From NCBI GenBank assembly GCA_028673005.1, contig CM054116.1, positions 23,103,840 to 23,167,839 of the forward strand: a stretch of DNA of 64,000 bases, in the 5' to 3' direction. Below the pieces are notes generated by a model. The model saw nothing but the letters and a program-made list of their open reading frames with translations. It ran no database searches and was not told where the DNA came from. This document shows, in pieces, positions 34,501-49,500 of the stretch. Each line of letters opens with the position of its first letter. Within the stretch, counting starts at the first letter, position 1. A program made the translations under genes and the position numbers. The DNA is from Tanypteryx hageni (taxonomy: Eukaryota; Arthropoda; Insecta; Odonata; Petaluridae).

Positions 34501-37500
34501 GGACGGACAAGATCCTTCGCGAATAAAACTCCAATTGCTCCAACGACTTGGGTACCCCTGAGTATTTGACCCCTGAAAAGGGGTCTCAAGCTGGAACTTG
34601 ACGCTTTGTCTTGGCCTCGACAACTTCGACTGTTTTATTTTTAAGTACGCGCTTCCATTCAGTTTCGCGGCCAAAAACAGAAAATACCGTTATGCTAGCA
34701 GAGGTAGGGTCGATTCGAACGTCATTTCTTTCATGGGCACAATCTGAACCATTAATAAAGAATGAGATGAATTCATCCTTAACACACTCAATGGAACTTC
34801 TTTCATTCCATCCCCGCCTCGAGTGCATACGCCGAACCTTAAAGTACTCTTTCATGTGCACTGACAAAATGAATATTTAAAATATCTTAAACGTGACAAA
34901 TATGCGTCCACTATCGTTGAGGATTTGGAGCTAAAAGGACTGCAACGCAAAAAACACGATCAATAATTAATTAGATTTTACTTAAGGTTTCTATTTGATT
35001 GAGATATATAGTACCACGAAAATCGCCTATGGAGGGTTTATGCAACTATGTTGACTACATAAAACATTACCGCTCGTACGCCGAATGAATCAAGAATTTT
35101 GTCTCTGAACGGCCTTTATTTAAATCCTTGTCCAACTTATACATACGCGCGACAAATGCATTCATTTCTCGTTGGAGGAAAAGCAGAAGCTCTGGAATGG
35201 CTTAAGAATGGAGAGGTATCCAAGGGGCACATTTTGCTCCACATGCCCTTCACCACCACGATACTGGGAAAAGGCCAGATGAATTGAGCAAGCCATCGGT
35301 TTTGCACAAAGGACGAAGAAACGGGAAGAGAAGGCAGTGAGGAGTTCTTGGAAATAAACACAGACTATGAAAAATGAACTAGTGAGATCAAAAAGCTACG
35401 AGTCCTTGTTAGCGTAGAGATTTGAGGACTCCTTACCGAATATTTTTATGGAACCATGAATCGTTCAACTAAGCTTAATAAATTTAAACAGTGCCATCAT
35501 ATATATTTTTCTCTCTTACTCCGTCTGCAACAACTTTCACCACGCGCTACTGATTGTAATGCTATTTTTAACAAACTTTCCAAGTAGGCATAAGATTGAA
35601 ATTTGGTATGAATGTTTGTCTCTTATAGTAAAAGCCATTTACGAAAGAAAATCCCGGGATCCACTCGAGTAGATAATTTCTATTTTCCGTAAGATAACAC
35701 GTAAAAATCGATTTTTCGATTTGCAGGCTTTTACTTTTGCAAATTAAAATTGGAAAAAATTGACCTACGATCTTCGGACCTACACCATTCTAAAGAAAAA
35801 TAAATTAAGTTTCTTATTCTTATCGTCGCAATTTGTCTACGATACAAAATCTCTTAAGTTCTACGTTTAAATCATATTTATTTGAAAAATTAAGCTTTTT
35901 AACGATCGGTTGCCTTGGCAATCCTCGAGATTGTATTGTCACCTTAATCCCTATATTATACTAGCATAATCCCGTCAAATATGACGGGATTATGATATAA
36001 GTATTCCAAATATATTTGATTTCGTTAGCAAAAATCAGTACGATACACTAAATGATGAGCCCCTTGTCAAAAATGAAGTAATAATAATATTCCCTCCTCC
36101 TCTTCCTCTCTTGTCTCACCTCTCCCCTCCCCTCCTGTCCCAATCCATAGCTCTCCCTCTTTTTCTCCGTCTCACTATTTCTCTCCGTCTTCCCGTCCTT
36201 TTCTAATTCTATACCTCCACTACTCTATATGTACCTTTATTCTATATCCCTTCCCTCCGATCTCCCTCCCCACGTCCCCTCTCTCTTACTATATATGTAT
36301 CTATATAGTCGTTTATATAATCAAAAGAATCCAAACTAAATCCCATTCCCATTAGAATTACGTAATTTCGCTAAAAATCTTACGACAATTTATGGCAATC
36401 ATTGCACTCGCATATATTACACCTATGCGGGTTGTGACAAAAATTGATTCTCGAAGTTTAACAATGACGTGGTCGGCAAGGCAGCATCCCGTTTAAAAGC
36501 CGATATTTTCCCAAAATATGTGATTTAAATGTTTAATATGAGAGGTTTCGAACGTTAGGCGGAAAAAGATTAATATACAGTGGAAATCGGTTAACACGAA
36601 ATGCATGGGACCGGAAAAAACATTTTGTGTTAAAAAAATTTCGTGGTAACAGATTTTCATGCCATATGTTTTTCAAAGGCGAATTTTCATTTTTAAAGCA
36701 TAAAATTATATCGGGGATAACAGGGTCAGAAATAGGAGCATTCTGTGCCCTTGCCTCTTTAAACCAGATGAGCAGCGCAGCATCTAAATCTTTGTGCTTT
36801 GCTGTATGTAGACGCTTCCGTTCTGGTTCAACCTTGCTTCTCTCGAAAACAGATGTTAATTTTTCGCGATTTTTAATAATTGTAGACAAAGATGAATTTG
36901 GAATTCCGAACTCTTTGCAAATGTCTGTTTTGGATCTAACACCGGCATCAACCGCTTCCAGGAGCTTCATTTTCACTTTTAGCGGCAGTGCATTTTGTTT
37001 ACGGGCTTTATTGGACATTTTTAATATGGATTATTTAATTTTAATAAAAATATAAAATTAAAACAAAATTATCTCGATGGATAGAAAAGATTTCGTACAC
37101 TGGTTTATTTAAAATACGGCAATGGTTTCACTCATAAATTCACAATCAACAGAGTATAAGATTTCAAGAATGTTATTCATAGGGATCTGGAGAGTTATGA
37201 CAGGTAGGCATTGGGAGAAACCCATCAATAATAACTACGATAAGAGGCCGATTTTGCAAACCCGTTTTTGTCGTCCATGGATGGCAGTTCCAGGAATGTG
37301 TTTATTGCGGCGAAGATGCCCGGAATAAAGGATACTCTTGGTGGGGGTCCTCTCCACGGGTGAATGCGGGTTGCCATGAGATTGGAAGTGCATAGTTGGG
37401 AGTCGTTGCCCTACTAATGACTAAGGACTATGACAGAAAAAGGCGTAGGAGGATGGGTAGGTTAGGTAGTAGGATTTTCCGTACTGGTGCGTTGATGGGA

Positions 37501-40500
37501 AATTTGGCGGGGTTGGGGGTATTGGGAAAACGGCGATTGAGAGATCATGGAAAAACCGTTTCAACTGCCATTTCGTGTTATTCGAAGAATTTCCGTGGAT
37601 TTACTTTATTAGGACCCAAAAATTATTTTCGGGTTAACCGATATTTCGTGTTAACCATTTCGCGTTAAGCAAATAAATATACACTGAAAAGCATAGGCTC
37701 TGGAACGGACTGAGCATGCAGGTAACCGAGGTTCGGTCTCGTAGACCGCTATTGTTTTGAGTGCTTTTCGTCATTGCTGAAAAGCACTATTATCTTCGTG
37801 ATGTACGCCCGTACGCATATATCAGGGAAGAATTGGCTGAACCGATTTCAACCAAATTTGGTACATAGAATATTCATAGATACTAATAAATAAATGACCA
37901 AAATGACATATTTGGACCAGATCGACTCCGCAGGGATGCCAAAATTGCAAAGTTAAACTTTTCGGTAATTATGAATGAAACTGATTTCAATGAAATTTTG
38001 TACGAAGGCGGCGTGTAACAAGAAGAAACAAAATCACGATGTTTAGTATAGATATATAAATTAGGGCTGCCACAATACAAGAAATAAAAAATATTCTTTT
38101 TACATGTGTTGAAATGTCTGCATTAATTTTAACCAAATTTGATATTTATAATGTACACATATAGAAAACCATAATAGCATATTTAAATTGAATTAGCCGA
38201 ACAGGGGTGCGACAATTATAATTTAAATTCTTTCACTTATTATGGAATTGGAAGGAATTGGCAGAACGGATTTAAATTAAATTTTGTATATAAGATTTGA
38301 ACAACATACCATAATGAAATCAAGATGTTTAGAGTGGAGGTAAAGAACAGGGCTATCACAATAAAAAGTAAAATAATATTTCTTTTATACCCAATTCTCG
38401 AGAACCGGCGGCATGGATTTTAACCAAATATGGTGTACATAATGTTCATATAAATAAAAAATTATTATATTTCAACCGGTTCGACTAAACAGGGCTACCA
38501 CAATATCAAAGTTAGAATTTGTCTGCAACTATTAATTCCATAGGTATTGGTTGAACGGATTTCAAAGAAATTTCGTTTGTAAGGCGAGTATAGAATGGCA
38601 AAATGAAATGGACATGTTTAAAACGGATCTAAAAATCAGGGTTGCCACAATATAAGGAAAAGTAATTTTCTGATTTCAAAGCAAATATATTAGTATACGA
38701 TTATACTACGACGAATTTGACGAAAAGCACTTCTGTACCACGGGAAACCCGTGTAGATCCCTACTTGTTATTGTTTATTCACTGCCTATTGGATAATCCC
38801 GGTTTAGTAATGCCATTACGGCTGAGGTAATTTAAAAAAGTTAATATTCAATTTCTCTGTAAAATGTAACTAGCGGAAAGTAGCAGGGTCATTTGACACT
38901 ATAAGTGGTCTCGCAGAGCGCACCTCAGTAGTTCAAGGTTAAATTATCAAGGAAAACATTCACCGACGACTGATTGATATCTTCATCAGCAGGGACTCCG
39001 ATATCGATGATTGCTGGCAATTTTTCCACTCGGCAATCACCAGCGGTTATCGTTCAAACAAAAGATATCCTTATATTATCCCGAATAAATGATTAGGGAA
39101 CTCATCCGACAAATGTATTTCGCCATGGGCAACTTAGCCGATCAAGGAACAATATTTTTGAAGGAATTTCTTCTAGCGCTGTTTTAGGATCACAGTAAAA
39201 AACCCATCAAATTGCTGCTCAAATAACGTGCTACGGAAAAAGCACGCAAGTACCACGCTTATAGATCATGTACGATTATACATTTGACCAGTGTCAGTTC
39301 ATAAATTGCTATTCCTATAACAGCTCGCATGATTTTACCAAAAATTATTATTTAGAATGAAAAGATATAATTGAGTGCATTAGAAATTTCAAAGTACCTC
39401 TTTACATTTTCCACGCAGACTATGCGCCAAATAGATTTATACTTGAAACTTTAAAAATTTAAAAAGGTACAACACCAGGATAGATAAGTAGGAAACAACG
39501 TAATTAAGATAAATGACGCTAATGTTGCAATATGAAAATTGAACTGTTTCATACTTATGTATTTGCGTAATCTTCAAATTAACATAAAAAATAATGGTCT
39601 TATGGCATAAATTTGTTTAATCCATTGATTTTAATTTTTAATTCATAGGGTATGTTCCTACAATAAATGCACTAGAAGTATTTTAACCTCGAATGATGGC
39701 TGAAATAGTGTATTTATCGATATTTAAATATATTTTCTTTCATCGAGTTAAATCATTGTAATTAGCAATCTCCATATCGCAAAGGAGATATGGATAAACA
39801 TTCTTATGCGTTCTAATTCTGACTCCAGTTCTCCAAAGCAGAATCAAAAGCTGCTTCAAAAGTAGGAAAAGTAAAGCAAAAGAACAACATACGGAATCCA
39901 CTGATACACGTAACAGCCACGACGAATTCCAGGAATTCCTATAATGTGAGTAGAAGTGTGTAAAACGATCCGAATAGTTAGGAGGTACAGGGAGGCATGC
40001 GCTTTATCATATAGACATAAGAGCATTGCTTAACCTAAGCGATCTCATTCTACAGCGTCACCAAGTAATTTATCGTCCGAGGCACTAAAATGCACCGAAA
40101 TAGCGATGTGTAGTTTGCCGGAATTACACTATTAGCGGAATTATGCTTTGATTTCCCGAATATTTTGGCCAATTACCGGGAAGTTGAAGCTAGAAAATCT
40201 ATTTCAACTAGCCCACGAAAAATCCAAGCTTTGCAAATAAAATACTTCCACATACACAACTTGCACAACATCAAACTCAAATTCCACTCTCGCATTCCAG
40301 TTTTATTGTCCCTTTGGACCTCGAGATAGATAAGAATTATTACGAAAATACATTCAAGTATACCATAAGTGACAGTCGTATCCAGAGGGCTGAATTGCCG
40401 CCATAAAAACATTTTTACCGACATTAAAAGATACGTTCCAAATTTCTCGAGATAAAATTAACTCAATGCGTACGGGAATAATCAAGAAACAGAGGCGGAA

Positions 40501-43500
40501 AAGGGAAACCATATCGCGAGTGGAACGAGTTGGTCGGGAGAGGTCAAGGATCGCAATCCAATGCTCATAAGAGGGGTTAAACAGTAAACACGAAGCGTTT
40601 AACAAACTTTCCCTCGGAAACAATCGAGGAGCATGCCATGCAATAACTCCCTCTTACCAAAAGAACATAAGAATGCTTCCAAGTCTTGCAATACGAATTG
40701 GTGATATTAATACACGATCCTCGACCAATGAGAGGGGGGCACACGCCCATGAGTTCGGGCGAAAGACAAGGACGCGACTGCCGTCACAGCATGGAAGCAG
40801 AAGTGAACAGCGGCGGTGGCGAAGGGCGAGGAGGCTGCGGTGGTCCTGGTGGGGTGGGAACGAGAGTTTCCTGCCCCACCACGTCCCCCATGGAGCGTCA
40901 CCGACACCAAACAAAAACCTGGTGCCAGTCCAAGAAAGTCGGGAGGTAAAGACAACCGTACCACAGTCGACGAGCAAGTTTGCACGAGCAGCGCTGAAGT
41001 AGGACAAAGGCGCCACTCATCTTCCAACTTCCCAATCGGAAACGTTCAAAACGACGCGAAAAAACTGCTCTCAACTTCTTCTTTGGTCGCACAAACATTA
41101 AAGATCTTAAAATACGGAATACAAAGGGAAAAAATACGCGCAAAAACCAACTACATACACACATCCCTCGAATTACACGGGGGATGTTCTCGAAAATCGT
41201 CGTGTAAATCAAAACCGTGTAAATCGAAACTAACACTTTATATAAAATTGGGAGTTAGGTTCCTACTTATTTTAAAATAAAGCATATTTTGGAAATTTGA
41301 TTTATAAGTATATATTTATCAGTAATTTGAATTCGAATGTAATAATAATATAAGCATTATATAAATGAGCCTTTACCTTAAATAAAAAGCAAATTCATAA
41401 AAGAAATTTGAACTCAGAAGTAATGATAGTGTAAAAATTAGAGAAAATACATAACACATACATATTAAACTAAACAAAAACTTCATACAATCTGAGAAAT
41501 TCAAAATTGAAGGAGTAAAAAAATTGTTTAGCAAGGTAATAAATTTAATTATGAAATTGAAAAAAATAATTCAATGAAAACTTCAATAGATTTCTCCCCA
41601 ATCACTGTCATCTTCAGTGTCATATACAAATTTACCAACAGAGATCCAGTGTAAATCGAGGGATGGTCGCGTTTTCTTGACCGTGTAAAACCGAAACCGT
41701 GTACATCAAGTACCGTGTAAATCGAGGAATAGGTGAATCTCACTACAAAAACGTCGGGTGAAAAACCACTAGTGATTCAAACTGTTAAATAAATTTTAAA
41801 GGGATTAATAGTTTTAACAAGACACGGAGGTTAGTCCAGTATATCCTCAATATTTGTCGCCAATAATAAATTACGCGCTATTTTTTAAATTACTAACAAA
41901 AGGTAAACCGCTTCACCATAAAACTTTGGTACGATAATTATACTCAGTGCCGTAACTACATCTACATTATTCCGAGTTATCTATTGTGGTCACGTATTGT
42001 CCTAGGGAAAAATGACTCCTTATACCTCTCCGTCCTACTATCTATTTCGCGAATCTTGTCCTCATTATCTCTCCGTCCGATATACGCTGGTTGTCGAATA
42101 ATATCCTTCATTTCATTTACGAATATCTCCGACCTATATTTATCTAGAAGTTTAAGTCTCGCCTGTAATCTACGATCTTTCAACGATGGCCAACTCAACT
42201 CTTCAATGAGTAACGTAACGCTCTGTTTTTTATCGTAATTCTTTTTTACGAATCTAGCTGCTCGCCGCTGCATTTTTTCTAAATCCTTTATGAGTCCCCT
42301 CTGATATGGATCCCAAACCGCTGCTGCGTATTCCATTTGAGGTCTAACCAAGGATAAATAACAGGATTCTCTCACCTTTTCCGTGCTTTTCCTGACTATT
42401 CTACGCACAAAAGCCAACTTCTTGTTTGCCGCATCTATCACTCGTCTTGTGGGGGTGTCCCAAGACAAGTCACGATTCAAGGTTACCCCGAGGTATTTCA
42501 CGGATTCCGAAACAGGAATGCTCTCACCATCTATCGAGTAGGTAAACACGGACGATGGGCTTCTAGATTTCCAAAAGTTTAGAACGTTACTCTTTTTCTG
42601 ATTGATTTCTAGCTGCCATTCCTTGCACCAAACAGATAACGCATCCAGGTCATCCTGAAGCTGACGATGGTCGCTAGGACCACTAATTTGTCTATAGACT
42701 ACGGCGTCATCCGCAAAAAGCCTGATATTACTTTTCACAACTGAGCTGATGTCGTTTATATAAAGCAAGAAAAGCATAGGTCCGATCACACTACCCTGCG
42801 GCACTCCAGAGACTACATCTGCCACACTCGAGGACTTACCATATATGACTACTTTTTGTTTTCTATTCCAAAGAAATGCGCGAACCCAGTTAATGACTTT
42901 AACATTAACGCCAAGATTTACCAATTTTAATAACAACTTACGGTGGGGAACCTTATCAAAAGCTTTTCTAAAATCAAGGAACACTGCATCGACCTGCTTA
43001 TTATTTTCGCCGCATGATAAAACATCATTCACAAACAGACCGAGTTGGGTGTCACAGGATCTACCTTCTCTGAAGCCATGTTGACAGCTGACTAAGAGCG
43101 ATCTACTCTCGAGATAACGCATTGTTGCTAACAATAATGTGCTCCAAAATCTTACATGATAATGATGTTAGAGAAATCGGCCTATAATTTTCGGGGTTTT
43201 CTTTGTCACCTCCCTTATGAATGGGTGTGACGTGTGTGTGCTAGTCTTCAATCATTAGGAACCTCACAGAGGGTAAGGGATTTCTCGAATACTATCCGAA
43301 GGAAGGGAGTTACTTCTTCTGCTAGTTCTTTTAATACACGCGAAGGAAATCATTCTGGTCCTGGGTTTTTGTTGGGCTTTATCGCACCCAGTTGCTTCGC
43401 TATTCCTGCCTCAGAGATTTTAATATTATCCATCCGAGTACATCCATTGGGAATAAGATTATCTCCATTGGGAATAAGATTATAGGGCAGGGCAAGCGGG

Positions 43501-46500
43501 TCATCTGCCCCGGGCGCAATAATTGATGGCAAGTTGTGCGAGGTTGCATGGCACAAAGACGCGCGATTTCACTACTATACTTGTTCCAGACAATACGCAT
43601 AGCAGAAACTAAAAATTTCGATGATGTTATTGATGAGTTTGCCGCATAAAAATCACGTAGAATGACTTTAATATTAAAATATTTACACTTTCTGTATTTA
43701 AATTATATCATTTACAGTTATTTTTATTTATTAATTGCTCACCCAAAATCCATATAGTAAAAAATATTGGTATTAGAAAATTTTTGGAGGGGGCGCATAT
43801 TTGGTAGTTTGCCCCGAGTGCTAAAATATCTAGTTACGGCGCTGATTATAATGCACTGATATCAAAACGAGATTCTCTCTACAATAACTGCTCGACAGCC
43901 GTAAGCTGCATTTTTACTATATTTACTAATAAGTTGCAAGTTGCTTGATGTCTGAAGTTATTTTAGATTCACGGGCTTGTCTGGTATAAACCACACTAGT
44001 AAGTGCTGTTTTAAGGCAGTACTGGGCATCATGTATTTTAAAATATATTATTGTAATACCCAGGGCCGTCCTTTACGATCGCGAAACCCTAGGCAAAAAA
44101 GGATGCATATTTTTTCAAATGAAAAACAAAAGTTTAACGTCAGCAGATAGATACATTACATTAATTTTATTTTTCTAGATCATGCCGCAGCAAAATCTTT
44201 TAGCAGTGAATAAAAATCACATTGGTCGACAACGTATTTTTCTATTGATAAAATTGCTGATGCGACTAATCTTTCCTCTGTCATTGTACTTCTCAAATGA
44301 GATTTTATTAGCTTTAATTTTGAAAAACTCATTTCTGCATTCGCAACGGTGACTGGTATTGTTAACAAAATACGATAAGCAATGGAAGCATTAGTGTAAA
44401 TGTCTGTATATTGTTGCTTAAATAAAAATTTCAAAACCATTGTAAATACATTTGTTTATGTTTCTAAAATCTTTAGTGTCGAGATAAGCTCGAGAACGTG
44501 TACATTGTATGTATACATTATAGAACCACATCTAATTTTTCTGTCGTTCGAACGCTGTGGTCGATCACTCCGCTTTGTCCCAGCTCAAAGAATACTCAAG
44601 AATATTCTTTATACTGCGGCTTTGTTTCCGTATAAATGCATTATGACATTCGTTAGGTGCGAGGTTCCCAAAGCGCGAGGCCCTAGCCGCCTGCCTTGCC
44701 TTAAGGACGACCCTGATTATACCTAATAAGTAAAATTATGTCCAATTGTTTATTACAGAAACATTTTCGTTGACGGACGGTATCTTTCATTAAAGTTAAC
44801 GGGTTAGCCGGCGTCACTGTTGGTCGCGACCTTAAGGAACGCATAAACAACAGATAATGAGGGCTTACTGTATTACTTGGATTGCCCATTATTAATTCTC
44901 AATGCAAGGAAACCGAGTCATCGTCATGTGAATAGAATCCACGGTGACTGTAGATATCAAGAGGATTAAGTCAGGAATAATGGCAGGGGGCAATGGCGGT
45001 AATTAAAAAAGTATACGAACTGGAGAAAACGACATCAAGAGAGAAAGGCAAAAAAAAGTTTTAAGGTCGTAGAAAATTAAAATTAAATAAAAGGAGAAAG
45101 AATTGACGGATGACGTTTACGTAAGTTACCTCAGGATAATACACACCAAATACTTAACAAATAATGAACGACCTAGATAAGCACCATTCGAGACAAATCT
45201 TATGGATTTCAGGCGAGATATTACCGCTATCTTATAGCAGTACGTAGGTGTAACATTACTAATTTCCTGTTCAGACTTTAAAATGCTTTTAATTTGACTA
45301 CCGTGTCACTAAAACGTGGACCAATCTGCCACTTTTTCCTTGTTTGCCGGAAACGTGCTAACGGGACTCGACATGTCAACAACAGATAAGAGTAATGAAA
45401 ATTCCCGGTCGAATGACCGAACTAGAGCAGTGTTTCTCAAACTGGGTGTCACAGTTGAGTTTTAGGTAAAATATGCGTTAAGTAAATAAATTAAAGATTT
45501 CGAAATGTTGGTAGGCCATCGGGACATTAATTTTGATCTAATGAATTGATTATGGTGTAATGGCAACAAATGGGTTCGTACAAGGTTTTTAATACCCTTA
45601 AATATAAATATAAGAACTTGTTTCAAGGTTGGAGGGGTTCCGCAAAATTCTGTATATCTTTGAAAAGGGGCCGCGCGTACAAGAGGTTTGGGAACCACAT
45701 GAACTAGAGAAATGAACGGAAAAGCTGATTTACAGAGAGATCAAAGGAACAGGAGTCCAAGACAACCCCATAGTATTGAAAACGACGGTATCGACCAGCT
45801 AAAAATCTCACTTAGCGACAAACGCGACTAAACAAGTTCGATGGATAACGTGCGAGGACAGAGAAGACAAAAGAAAGGCGAAATAAAGGCCGCGAGCCAA
45901 CTGCGAGGTAGATAGTGATAGGATGACGACCAATTCGTCGAGCAACAGCCAAAGAAAAAATAAGGCGAAAAACAAAGAGCGGTGGCGGGCTAGAAAAAGG
46001 TTCTCCGCGGAAAGAAAACTCGCTTACTTTCACGACTCTAATCTTGGACAGCGGAGGTTATTGTGGAGGGGCAGTGGGTGAAAGAAAGGATTCTGGGGTT
46101 CCGAAGCAAATCGTGCCGCTATGAGAGGGCGAATTGAGAGGTCGAATCGAGGGGCAGGGATGGGATGGGTGGCGAAATAGGCCGATGACGTGGGATAGGA
46201 AGTGAGAAGATAGGAGAGGACTGGACCTTCCCGTTCGGGGCAAAGTCAATCGTCACTGAAAGCGAACTCTGATATTATCAACGGCGGACAATTAATTATT
46301 GCAGCTAAATGAACCATCACTCGAAAATTTCGAAGAATATGATTATATGTGCATAACTTCTTTCATATAGTTTCGTCGAGACTGATGACAAAATAATTCT
46401 TTCTATATACGACAATGGTCGTGTCGGAAATCACGTCGCAGACATTTACACAACAACGAAAAGATGGCCGACGACCAATTCTGTATTCGCGTCTTGATCT

Positions 46501-49500
46501 AAAGGCCACTGCGTAGTTTCACATTAACGGTCGAAAGAGCGCACATACTGCGAGGTAAACGACCGCAACAAGCTGCCAAATTATACTGCCGAATATTATA
46601 CTGAATATCGGAACAGGTGTAAACGGTTAATTGAATAAAAACCTTAGATTCGAATTTTTTATAATCGCGAACGGTTCAAGATTATATCTGCTTCGGTACA
46701 GTAATGAACTACAACTGGATGATGCCGCCATGACAAAACAGCGAAAATATTATAGTAACAAATTAAAAATACTCGCCAAACCAGTCAACCTTGCACAAAG
46801 TACTTCAAAAGTGTAAAGAGAACAAATGAAAACAGAACAAAAGCAGGGATTGCTAAACGTACACATATTGGCGAGAAATCCCATTGCGCGTAATGGCAAC
46901 GTTTGAGGACGCATTTAATCTCACTGCTGTGACGCACGTGACACGCGCGTGAGAGCACACCACGACGCTAACAGGAGGGAAAAATACTTCCGTCGTGGCA
47001 TACCATGGAACCTAAGCGACTGCGCCGAATCTTGCGTTATTCGTTAGGCGTTCTAGTACACTAGCACAACTCGTTCTTATTCTTATTGCGATTCTTATCT
47101 TGAAAAGCTTCCGTTGATAGGTAGGTACCACACATATTTCACGACTTCGAAGTCATAACTATCTCCTTCGACCTCCATAATTTTGAAAAACATACTGAAA
47201 ACTCCTCTACAATATTTCCTCATAGACCTGTCGACGGTCTTACCATCTACCAAAAGAATATACAAATTATTTCGCTCACTCTTACAATAGTAAATAAACA
47301 AAAACTCCTTCGCCGTAAATAGGAGAAATACATTCACGCTGCTGGTAAACACCGTCGTAGGACCTAAGTCAAGCATTGCAACTCATTTTTTACACTCTCC
47401 ACATAAAACTTATCCTTGCTCAAATTAATTTACTTATTCATTAACATTTCACATACAGCACACAAAGGGCAAATTTACAGTGAAATCTATTCTAACCACC
47501 CATCTACCACCCGTTGACCAATACAATAAACTCGATGCACACGAAAGCATCGACATACATAAATACAAAAACACGATTATGAACAACGATCTAGGTCCCA
47601 TCCCTCACTAACCCCTTTTTCAGTTAGTTAACCGTTCCCACTCCTTTCACTTCTCCCTCCTCCTCAACGGTCACTCCTTGTACATATACCGCCCCCTCCC
47701 CCCCACACCACTGAAGATGACAGCTGAATCAGCTGATTTTACCAAATTGCTTTTTCTGGCATATCTAATTCGCCATTTATATCTGGAATATTTCCATCAC
47801 CTAACTGCAACAATAATTCCGCAAAGGTGTATTATACCCATTTAAAGATACTCACATGTTTGTTGAGTGGCTTAATTTTTCTGCTTTCCTCCGTATAAAT
47901 GACGATTTTATACAAAAACTGCTCATAGAAGAAAAATTTGATCACATAAAGAAAACTGTTTTTCACTTAGTTTTTTAATATTCAGCTTTGTTTGTAAAAA
48001 ATCAGCAACGTACACATACAATGGAAGTTTAAAACAATTAGGCAGCTTTGCAATGGCGATGTAAATATCAACCATATTTATAATCCTGATATAATTTTTT
48101 TTTTATGTTCGAACCTAAAGAAATATCATTTCACGCCATATTGTATGTATATAAATAATCAATAAGCATACCCTCCTCTATGTATTTGGATTAATCTATT
48201 TTCTTAAACTGGCAAAAATTGGGTTTATATGAAAACGAAAGACTCGATTCAAAAAACATGAAAATTTGAGGTTAAAAGCTCAATTTTTGGAAAAATTCGG
48301 CAAGTATAGATTTGAAATTTGCCGCACAAAAATGAAACTTCATTCTTTTCCCCGTTCCTGGGTTCAAATCCCAAATTCGTATGATGAATATAAATAATTT
48401 TAAAATGCAAATTATAATTGTGCTAAATTCACTCCCATGCTTTTTCAATGGAGGAAAATAAAAAAGAATATTTTTTCAATTAAAAAGATAGCCAAACCGG
48501 TTTAAAAACCTTATCACTTCACTGAATTCTATTGTGGTTAAAATGACACATTTCTCGTGTTTCTACGATGTTTAGCTATTGAGTTATAGAATCATACATA
48601 TATTACATACAAAGACTTCATAAATATATATAGATGATAAGATTCGATTTATTGGGTTTTTGTAAATATTTAAATATAGAATAGGGACCAAGAAACTTTA
48701 AGAGGTTATATATATTAAATAGGAATTCGTAGAGAACAACCACCATTTTGTTAAAATTTAAGAATTTTTGCCTCTGTGCAATATGTATTCTCAAATACAC
48801 TGAAGTAATCATTAATATTAGCGATGGCTGTTTGGAGAATTATCTAGTGTAAAGGAAGACATGGACCATCTTGAATGGTCCGAAATGGAAAGTCACGCGC
48901 ACAGTCCAACTTAACAGGTTTTTGAATAAAACTTCGCGGCATTCTGACGCAAACGAGTTAGGAAGCGACCTGGGCCGATTCCAAACGAAATAGGCCATGG
49001 ACGTCCCGGATTCGCAAACAAATAGGCAGAAAAAATATTGATACAACCTAAAGCTTCAAAGTTAAATACAGGATACGGATTTACGGTTTCGTTTTTTTCT
49101 ATTCAGCGTAAGCGTGAATTATAACGCTTTATCAAAAAGTAAAAACTATCAATTCTGTTGCGACTTTCCAGTATTTATTTGCCTTGGAAAACTAACTATT
49201 ACGGGATGAGAAGTACAAAAAATAACCCATAACTATGTATAAAAATATCGGAAAGCAGGCCAGAGAGCGACGGAAATAAAAATACGTTTAAAAAGAAATG
49301 TATGCTGTAACAGATAAGACGACACTGGTGATTACATAATTTTCAAAAGAAAATACGTAATTCTCGAGAAAATGGTTTAACCCAACGAAATTCCGCGTAA
49401 GTCAGTTCTAGTTTTCAAGCCAGTTGGAAAATTAATTCAAAATATGAACGAATGCTAATCGCAATGAACTTTAAACCGAACCACCGAACTTTTCCCGTTA

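Noticed and set aside
35099..35361. Overlapping frames on both strands
   Set aside because: No recognisable motif, no repeat or splice context.
47095..47376. 93-codon minus-strand frame
   Set aside because: No family resemblance and no splice-site support; could be chance in 64 kb.
48345..48375. B-box-like GGGTTCAAATCCCA, possible tRNA or SINE
   Set aside because: No A box at the usual distance and no cloverleaf could be drawn, unlike the clear SINE near 53350.
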